Below are positions 55,413 through 64,000 of a stretch of 64,000 bases of DNA, piece by piece; the stretch's first letter is position 1; each line of letters starts with the position of its first letter. A program made the position numbers and the translations under genes. Location: contig CM049316.1 of the NCBI GenBank assembly GCA_026874595.1, positions 58,105,676-58,169,675 on the forward strand, in the 5' to 3' direction. The notes beneath the pieces are model-generated. The model was given only the letters and a program-made list of their open reading frames with translations, was not told the origin of the DNA and did not search any database. Source of the stretch: Sipunculus nudus (taxonomy: Eukaryota > Annelida > Sipuncula > Golfingiida > Sipunculidae).

Positions 55413-57755
55413 ACCCTAAACACACAAATATTTACCACATGGAGATATTTTCAAAGTCAGAATCACATACTTAGTGAAGAGTTCTCTCTGTCTGTACCAA
55501 GACACAATGTATATATACAAAAGACCCCGTTGTTGATCAGCTATACCTGGCTTATGTTTGCTCTATACCCGCGGCTGTTCAAGCAGGAGGGACCGTCTAC
55601 TTCATTTAACGCGTACAACATAGCTGTCCGTCCTGAAATTGGCTTAGGATGTTTCTAAAGTAGTTCTTCAGGAGCTGATCTACGCCGAGTCCTCAAGTGT
55701 GCTCCCCGGGGAAATACCATATATAATCAATCTGTTTTTCCTGCTAGTATCTGGAATAAAAACTTAGGACTTTTTTAATCTTGAAACGTTTATTTTTTTT
55801 TTCTATGGATTGGTACAAGACATGTAATCAAATAAGAATAATGTATTATTACATATTACTTTATCATTTTAATAATAAAATAAAGTATACTAATTGATAG
55901 AATTCATGGGAAGATTTTATTTGTATTTTACATTTACCAATGCTTTTCATTTATATAGTAAGTAGGGTTTTAGATTTGGTTGATTTAAGTGTCATTAAAT
56001 TTAATGGTTTATGGTTACCTAAAATCTTAGGTCTCAGGGCTAATCTGGTGAGAGTTTAAAATGCGACAGTATAGTGTTAACTAATTCAATATTTAATATA
56101 AGGTGTCCGGATTCTGCGATAAGTTTTTGAGTGTAGGATTTAATATGATGGTTTAAATGTAAAAAAAAAATCTGAACCAAGTAAAGGAAAGCGGAGCAAG
56201 GGATTTTTTTTTCATCACAATTTGAGCATCAAACGTTGGTGTTGTTATCTAACATACCTTCCCGTTATCTGACTTTGTTTTGATCGGATGAAATGGTAAT
56301 AAGAGGTCGAGAGTGGCGATGATCCTTGAATCACAGCCAGATCTTCATCAGAGGCAAAATTTTGGTTTCCTGTCTGATTCCGAGGCGAGCCATTACATTA
56401 ATTCACTTTAAGCGTATAAAACGTTCAATAAAACGAAAAAAGAAACCGCAATGAAAACAATTTGCAACTATACTGATCTTTTTTTTTTTTTTTAAGATTC
56501 ACTTCATTGTTTTTTGGATATTCGCTCACGATGCCCGTTTATTTATATTTATATTTATACAATACATCAGGTAATATGTAGCTATCAGAATGAAGGCTGT
56601 CACATGACACTTCTGCAAACATAAAATTGGTAAATACTACATGCAGTTTTGTTATTCAAAAGATTTTCACTAAATATATAGTTCAAGTATTCAATAAAGT
56701 GCACCAAAAATGTTCGTGCCGATTTGGCCGTTATGACGTCAAAGTAGATAATTTGCAGTTTAGGTTATATCTGAACTTAACCTAACAGCCCTATGCTTTT
56801 AACGTTTGTAAATATAGTGATGTTGATACTTATGTGTATGTACACAAAGGCTCTTGGGGTGAGCAAAATGATGCCCATGGCATGTATGAGTTATATGAAT
56901 ACTGCAGACGAAACATCTGCAGCTTGTAACGCTGTCATGAGAGCTCACGTGATCGATGAGCCTCGAGATGACACGTGACGCGGTCATGTGACCTTCGTCC
57001 TCGAACCACATCCAAAAGCATCATTCTTTTTCCTCTGACGTTTTCTCTGAGATTATCTTCTTGAGTCAGTGACCTACGACACACATAAATCAGATTTCGG
57101 AAGCCGTGTCCCGGCGCTGAGCGGTCCCCTTTGAAGAAATCCACTTCGCTAGTCCAGTCCGACTCCGGCATATTGTGTCAACAGGCGGAGTGATATGGAG
57201 CTAAGGCCTTCATTCCCTGGCGGAAGATCAATAATATGATGCCGTAACCCGGTTCAGAGGGTGACAGCAAGTGGACAACTGCATATGAAAAATGATATAA
57301 AACCTGGAAACCGATGCCCTGCGTTGGTTTATTTCACGGTCGTCACGGTCGTGTGGACCATGTGGCTTAAGTTGAAAATAAAGTAAACTCGTGCCCTGGC
57401 CTATGTTGAAACAAAACACATAACTGGAAGCCAGAGTGTATCATTTTTCCTCGTAACACAGAAGACAGTCTTACCTGTTTGACGATGTGTCTTGTTGAAA
57501 GTAGCTGACCTGCAAAATGGGTAAAAATGCTTGAAAATTTATTGAATCATGCCTTGTTTATAGTGCTTTACCTACTTTTTATTCCCATTTTTCATATTTT
57601 TTTTATCGTTTGTCTGGTTTCTATACCCCGTTGTATAATATGACATAGCGTCTACTGTGTGTCAATGTATCAGCCGTCTAAACACTGAGGACATGTCATC
57701 CTTTCAGCGTTTTCGATTATCCAAATTTCTCTTTATTGAAGAAAGCACTAAAATT

Positions 57756-57758
<3 letters not shown>

Positions 57759-57823
<65 letters not shown>

Positions 57824-57824
57824 A
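57759..57824. repeat. (TA)n microsatellite
   Basis: TA repeat with one TTTA interruption. Confidence 0.95.
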
Positions 57825-58719
57825 GTTGTCAATAGTCATCATATAAATACACATACATTTTAGTAAACTATATCTATGACTGTATTTATTTACGAAACAC
57901 AAATCATAATGAAGATATAGGCATTGATGGATGCATAAAGCCAAGTAGATATAACTGTATACACACAAAAAAAAGACAAATATCCTATAATTTCAGGTGC
58001 GTACAGTGCACGTTATGTATATTTTCCGCACCGTTAGATGAGTTAAGGTTACCTGGCCACGGCGTCCGGTGTTTACGCAAGCACTCGGTGACCTCATCTC
58101 GTATATCTGTTACGTCGTGGTACCAATCTCTCAGCAGCTCTTGGGGTGGGCCTCTCTCACCTGTCGACCTTATAATCCTAAACGTTTACGTCTTGTTTGC
58201 CGACAGCAGTGGCGGCTGTACGTAGCGAGTGATTGAACGCACGTTGTACTTCATTAGTTTGGTCATTACGGCCCGTGTAAAGCGCGTATGGCACGCCAAC
58301 AAACACACATACGTATGCCGTACAGTTTGATAGACGTCAACAATCGGCCACTCAAGGGGTCATTTGTTAAACGGCTGTCCCTCCATTTGTATGCATCTTA
58401 AGTTGTCAATTATAAATGAAGCTGCCTGAGCATTTGAATAAGAAATATAATGATAGTGAATATATTAATAATAGTCAATCAAAGTGCATGTCGACATTTT
58501 GGCGACTATCTCACAAACTTAATTAATAACACTTGTTTGCTCAAATATCCAACAGAAGTACAGGTGCCAAATTTCTCCACCAGGTATCGTCACCTGTGAC
58601 AGAACCTCCTGATTTGGTTCAGAAAAGGATGTGCATACACAGCAAAATATTTATCATCAGTCCATTTCTTCAAGATACACCTTTCAATCAGTAAACTCTT
58701 CAGATATATTATACTATAT

Positions 58720-58721
<2 letters not shown>

Positions 58722-58751
<30 letters not shown>
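58722..58751. repeat. (TA)n microsatellite
   Basis: Short TA repeat. Confidence 0.9.
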
Positions 58752-58752
<1 letters not shown>

Positions 58753-60855
58753 TAAAGACAGAGAGAGGAACATCGTTCAAAACTTAAATGGTCAATTTCG
58801 AAAAGATAATAAGGATATCATGTCGTGTCGGATGCATATCTGTAAATGTCATATGTTGATGTCATAGTTCAGAGAATAAAAAGGGTGTTGTTAACGGGGA
58901 ATTATTGTAACTGTATAAGCAATATTAAGTCGCCAAAATGGAAACAATGCGTCGTGTTTTCTTTAACCGCTGTAAAAAATGTTGGAATCAACGAGGCTTT
59001 TGGGGGAAAACAACCGACCGACCGACTGATATATGAGAACCCTGCTTAAATAAAATAACGTTAGATTAAGCTCCGGCTTTATTAATAACTTCTGTTGGTC
59101 TCTTGTCAAAAATATATGAATACATTTGATTAGGTTTTTTAGATCCACACTAAATATTTAGAATGAATTCTATTAGAATAGAAGTTATTACCTACAGTGA
59201 CGACTGTTTATGAGCCGGGGCATTGAATTCCTTCCTAAGACTGACATGCACAACAAGAAAAAAAATATTTCAGAACAAGGTGGAAATCTCTTGATCTCGG
59301 CAAAAGGTCAGACACGGGTCCCTTGAGTCGTTGCTAAGTCTGCCCGGACTGAAATATCGTTATTCAATTTGGTGTCAAATATTCATCTGAATGATTTAAC
59401 TGACTGTCCGTGGGGTCAAGGGACAGAATTTTTCCAAATGCGTGAATGATATTTTCATGAACCTGCGATACTGAAGGGGGTTATCGTATTTGATTAAATT
59501 GGTTTTATGATTCATTTGGTTTTATATCAACCGTTCATATATTAAATTGTTTGTTATTTAAAATTCAGTATAAATGACCACTGACGTTTTCTTAAGCTAA
59601 AGCTATCGGTCAAAGGCATTGCGAAATGAATATATTTAATCCCGTCTTCTTCAAGGAACCTGAGACACACTTCCAGCTTCCACTTCTAATGGTTCTAGAC
59701 AGAACGCTAAAAAGTTCCACTAAGAACCATTACTTTTAGGTTCTTGCTGGAACCTTTAAACGTTACCTACTGAAACGAATTTAAAAGATACTTACAGGTT
59801 CTAGTAAGAACCTATTTGTCGTAGAGCGCACCTACCAAGGGGCATGAGAGAGACTCTCAAATTATCATTCACAAAATATTTTGCACTTAACAAGTTTTCT
59901 CCTAGTCACTGACGAAGTACTTTGAAATTTTGAGAAAACTGCTGCAATGGAAATTTGATTAATTTTGGTTGGCCATTACAGCTTGCTCCTCAAACAGCGT
60001 ATTGCACTTAATGAGGGCTTCGCATTTTTTACTGGGACAGGCATAAATTACATGATAACTGACAATTATGTGGCCATCGTCTTATTTTAACACTGCAATC
60101 TAAGAAGATACAAATCCCAGCAGAAATTCCCAGAATTTCAGATAAGAATTAATTGACACCATGGGATTTGTATTAGCCAGTTCTCATGGACCTATTTAAA
60201 GATAACGCCGTGACAAGAACTACCAATTACTTGATTATTCTTACGGTTCTCGGTGTATTTTTTCAAAGAATTCATAAAAGTATCACTGAAAATGGACTAC
60301 ATTTTGTGTTGTGCGTGTGTTTTTGCAAATCCTGCAAATTCCTGATGTGGCCTACTTTTCGCGCTTTGCGGCGTACCTCCTGTTGTTGAGAATTACTCAG
60401 GAAGAAGATGGCATTGAAATTAATCGAAAAAAAATCGTATTTTCGATTTTGTGAGGTACCTCGAGGTAGACCACATGAAGAAACATTGTTAAACACAATG
60501 GACGCCCAGTTTTGAAATGCGTGTCCGAGCATTACTGATACACAAGTGTAAGATGGTCCCATTTAACGTTGCACTTAGAACCTATTTAGAAAACGGGAAA
60601 TGCCATTTAAGTGATGTACACTTATGGCGGGAGTCATTCCGCCCATTCACTTTAAATCCATGAGGAAGTCGATTTCTGGAATTTCTGGGTACTCAGTAAC
60701 AGGTTTTCGCAGGAAATGGACAAGTGAATGTGTGTGCGGAATTTAAAGATCTGTATAACATTATGCATCCTCTCCAAATTGGTAAAATAACACATACCGA
60801 CGAAGTTCGGATCAACGCTGTTCCAGAGCACTTATTTAAATATATATATATACTC

Positions 60856-61012
60856 TGTTACGGGGTGACATAAAAGCGGACCGAACTGTCTCGTTAGTGA
60901 AGCTTGCTTTGCTAGCGAAGCGTTTGGTACGCCGGACTTGTGCGCCACCGACCTGGGTTCGACTCCTGGATCGGCCCAGGATTTTTCCCCTCAGCAATTT
61001 GTCTTCGTAACA
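60856..61012 (+). repeat. 5' LTR of TRIM
   Basis: TGTTACG ... CGTAACA; B box GGGTTCGACTCC at about 60956. One base in the B box differs from the 3' LTR copy. Confidence 0.85.
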
Positions 61013-61130
61013 AAATGGGGCTCGCCAGGGGTGACGATAAAACTTTGTGGCCCAGGGAATAAGCTCACCAAGTGTGACTCCTGGGATAATTAGTCTTGTT
61101 CTGATAGCAGAACGCTCTTAAGAGGGGGTG

Positions 61131-61286
61131 TGTTACGGGGTGACATAAAAGCAGACCGAACTGACTCACTACAGAAGCTTGCTTTGCTAGCGAAGCGGTT
61201 GGGACGCCGGACTTGTGCGCCACCAACATCGGTTCGAATCCCGGAACGGCCAAGTGTTTTCCCCTGAAAAATTTCTCTTCGTAACA
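61131..61286 (+). repeat. 3' LTR of TRIM
   Basis: TGTTACG ... CGTAACA; B box GGTTCGAATCC is the eukaryotic tRNA consensus. Preceded directly by the purine tract. Confidence 0.85.
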
Positions 61287-61290
61287 ACTC

Positions 61291-63165
61291 TTTGACCAGA
61301 TTTGGCGGTTAACCCAGGAACAGGTCTTAATCTTTTAGAAATATGACAACCATTTTGAAAAGTAAAATGATTCATATCAAAAATGCATGTACGGTGTATT
61401 GCACATCTTTTATTGCTCCGTTTAATATGAACACTGACACCACAGTAGAATCCAGAGTGAGGCTGTTTCGCAGTCCAGTCACGTGTAAAACCAAGGTCAC
61501 TGACAAAGATACGGAAATTGATTTAGAAACTGGCTGAAATGGAACCAATTTGCCTGAATTGGTTATATGAGGTCATATCCACACATAATTAACAGTTAAT
61601 TATCACCTAAGTATGAAAAGCATCCTGAATAATGAATAACCCGAGGTGAGACTTGGAAACAAGCATAGTCGTCATAGAACCCAGGAAAGCAGTGTGTTAA
61701 AGAAAACTTAGGCTATATTGTTTTTGTACAACAAGATACGCTCTCAGTGAAATGCATAAGCTGTCACAGAATGGAACAACGTGGGAATGTTAATTGGGAG
61801 GTTTATTGGTTGATAAATAATGCATTCCCAGCTAAATCAGACGAGATGAGAGGCAGATGCCCCGACTAGGCTGGACAGTTTGCCCCGTGTGTATTGCGCC
61901 TCTCCGATCGCCTCGACTTCAAACAATACTACAGGGACGACTACAACTGACTCAGACAGGCACTTTCTACCTTTATCTGTACTCCAGCCACGATAAGCCA
62001 TCCACTTTCCTCCGCACCGTGTGGGTGTCTGAGTTTGTCCTTCAATTTTTATCTTCTTATTTCCTATTGTTTCTTACAGAAATGCCTTTCCTGAAGTCCT
62101 TGGCCTTTTCGTTTACGCATTCAGTATTTCTCAAAATTTTGTATCTTTCTCTTGGTTATACTTTATTCAGCATATTATTTCAAGAGAACATTTAAATGAC
62201 TTCCTAAATAGATACCCCACTCTTATTTTATAATTATAATATTATAAACATACTTTTTTTGCAATCTCTCTCTGTGTCTCTCTCTCCCTGAGAGTGTGTA
62301 TCCACGAGTTCCATCCATCATTTGAACATATATTTGTCATATTCTATGACATATATATATATACATATATAATCATATTTGCATAAGATGTGTCTTACAG
62401 AAAAATACAAGCATTAAATTAATGCATCCAACAAATGACCTATTAATAGGCTGTATAATCCTATTGACTGGACGATATTAACATGATTAAGGTGATTATC
62501 ACGCTTTTCAAATCCGTAAATGAAGGCCGAGTCTCTCTGGGTGACGGGGACGAGCGGAACGAGCATATGGGCCTGTCCAATATCGGCCTCCCAGTAAATG
62601 TGTGATACAAAATGACGGTAATTTAGCTACGGCGCGTGCCACGGACAAAGGAACCGTTTAAAGCGTATTCATGACGGATACACCTCACCTCTGTGTGTCA
62701 TAGGTCACCGCACATGAGTAATCAACGGCTATGTGCCTAGCGCATGCGCGTGGTAGAGACATCTGCCCGAGTTCCCGCCATTTGTCCACCTGTTCGTCCC
62801 TGTAAGCGGGGCATACCATCGCACGTATACCGAAACACACCAAATACCGTTGCATCATTTATATCAAATGTGCGAATTGTCCAATCGCTTGTGTGGTTTA
62901 TTAAACATACTGAAAAATAACGTATTGCAGATTCAGCTGCAACAGAGCGGTTTTCAGTTATATATACACATATAAAACGGACAAGACGTTACCTACCCTT
63001 TAACCGATTTACTATTAAAACATTTAAACGTTTTAAAGTCAATTTAATATTTGACCCGACATTATAAATGATAAAGATTTTACATGATTTTATGCCTGTA
63101 TACCTTATATTGAGTAGTCAAACCTGAAATAATGTAATATCTGTACAACGTTTTCTACACACACA

Positions 63166-63224
<59 letters not shown>

Positions 63225-63410
63225 CCACACAAATGCACCCAGTGCGGGAAACCGACACGCAAGAATGACGCATATAGAGAGTGAAATCTCAAGGTATACG
63301 TTTTACGATCAACAAACCACTTTCACCGACGTCAAGACGTGACCGTGGTCACCGTGCGCGTCTGAAACGTATATTGATATGTATATTCTATATATGAGCA
63401 TACACCTGTC
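61291..63410. other. Intergenic
   Basis: A TA repeat at 63170-63222. The block at 62560-62830 is GC-richer and may be regulatory. An open frame at 61857-62195 has no recognisable features. Confidence 0.45.
63170..63222. repeat. (TA)n microsatellite
   Basis: Pure TA repeat. Confidence 0.95.
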
Positions 63411-63621
63411 ACTCCATAAGTGGCGCGAGTTTTAAATGCGCACCTGTTCCATGGAGTGTATTTACCTGTATATATCTAGTGTATGACTCCGGTTTATAAA
63501 TTAGAGAAATGTTACACCTGCCGTTGGCATGACTCCCATGAGTTAACGGACGACCTGGACGTTGATGAGGTGGCCATCGCTACCTGACGAAGACACACAT
63601 ACACACATCATCCGATCTCAG
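63411..63621 (+). promoter_or_regulatory. Candidate promoter and first non-coding exon
   Basis: A perfect inverted pair CACTCCAT (63411) ... ATGGAGTG (~63452), TATAAA at 63495-63500, and a splice donor TCTCAG|GTAGGA at 63621. An exon of about 95 nt from a start near 63525 would fit. A downstream open frame (63745-63960), starting ATGGTCCTCG and containing a hydrophobic stretch, is not convincing as its coding exon. This is a composite of weak signals. Confidence 0.25.
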
Positions 63622-64000
63622 GTAGGAAAACCTTATCAGTGATATTTTGATATTATCTATTATCACATTGAGATTATCTTATCTAATCTCTGATTTAAAT
63701 AACTATAGTTTCTTTCCCTTTACGATCACTTTTCCATTGCACTGATGGTCCTCGTTTCAGGCACACCTTTTCACGCGTTGTGTGGCTCGATATATTTCCT
63801 TTTCGCCCTTCCGACTATTGTTTTATCCTCCTTTTTGGCCTTAATTTTTCACGTTCGACGAAGCTGTTTGAAGAGTAAAGTTTCTTCACATGGCGCTACA
63901 CTGACGACAAGTTTGTTTTTACATTTTTGGTGCAACGTGACTCACCGGCTTTGTACGTGAACATAAGTTACATATCTTCGAATTTTTCAATCATACATTT

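Larger units (their letters stand above)
55413..60855. other. Intergenic
   Basis: Contains TA repeats at 57759-57824 and 58722-58751 and nested palindromes at 59687-59813. The blocks at 57000-57200 and 58050-58260 are richer in GC and could be conserved non-coding DNA. No gene recognised. Confidence 0.45.
60856..61286 (+). mobile_element. TRIM retrotransposon with tRNA-like LTRs
   Basis: Two direct repeats of 157 and 156 bp (60856-61012 and 61131-61286), each starting TGTTACG and ending CGTAACA. By eye they are about four-fifths identical. A 4-bp target duplication ACTC lies on both sides (60852-60855, 61287-61290). Between them, 118 bp without coding capacity has TGGGGCTCGCCAGGGG just after the 5' LTR, close to the tRNA-Pro primer-binding site, and a purine tract AAGAGGGGG just before the 3' LTR. 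Each LTR holds a tRNA-like block with A box (TAGCGAAGCGGTTGG) and B box (GGTTCGAATCC in the 3' LTR). Confidence 0.85.

Noticed and set aside
60880-61260. Two tandem tRNA genes or a SINE dimer
   Set aside because: The repeated units have TG...CA ends, flanking 4-bp duplications, a primer site and a purine tract, which fit LTRs better.
63745-63960. 71-codon open frame with a hydrophobic stretch
   Set aside because: Could be a membrane segment, but composition and lack of clear splice partners make it unsupported.

Overview
The window is animal nuclear DNA. It is AT-rich with long introns, many (TA)n and (ATT)n microsatellites, minisatellites, tRNA-derived SINEs and small DNA transposons. The two recognisable genes are a receptor-for-egg-jelly (REJ) family surface protein and a vertebrate-style single-cysteine-cluster Toll-like receptor. 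Together with the SINE types they suggest a marine invertebrate, most plausibly a lophotrochozoan (mollusc, brachiopod or annelid). That placement is inference.

Region 1 (569-27565, + strand) is one long gene whose 5' end lies before the window. I assembled 23 exons by joining splice sites; they total 3,696 nt and stay in frame to a TAA stop, giving 1,231 visible residues. The protein has a large REJ module, a polybasic furin-like site, a degenerate GPS motif, a Thr/Ser-rich linker, a small alpha/beta-looking domain, one membrane span and a Ser/Arg-rich cytoplasmic tail. It is therefore a single-pass REJ protein, not an 11-span polycystin-1. Its introns hold a dead PIF/Harbinger transposase, a non-LTR retrotransposon tail, palindromic TA-flanked MITEs, a 30-bp minisatellite and a duplicated repeat.

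Region 2 (27566-34106) holds a foldback element, a SINE and an intronless Toll-like receptor gene (31296-33512, - strand), which converges tail to tail with the REJ gene.

Region 3 (34107-64000) has no gene I can support. It carries a 712-bp TA-flanked DNA element just upstream of the TLR gene, SINE copies, a 77-bp minisatellite, and a tandem array of ~145-bp units that each contain an estrogen-response-element-like palindrome. It also has a dense ATCGAT cluster and an intact 431-bp TRIM retrotransposon (60856-61286) whose two LTRs each contain a tRNA-like pol III promoter. The extreme right end looks like the promoter and first exon of a gene continuing off the window, but this is weak.

The strongest candidates for something under-described are the tRNA-bearing TRIM, the ERE-bearing satellite, and the REJ protein's pairing of a non-cleavable GPS with an upstream furin site.
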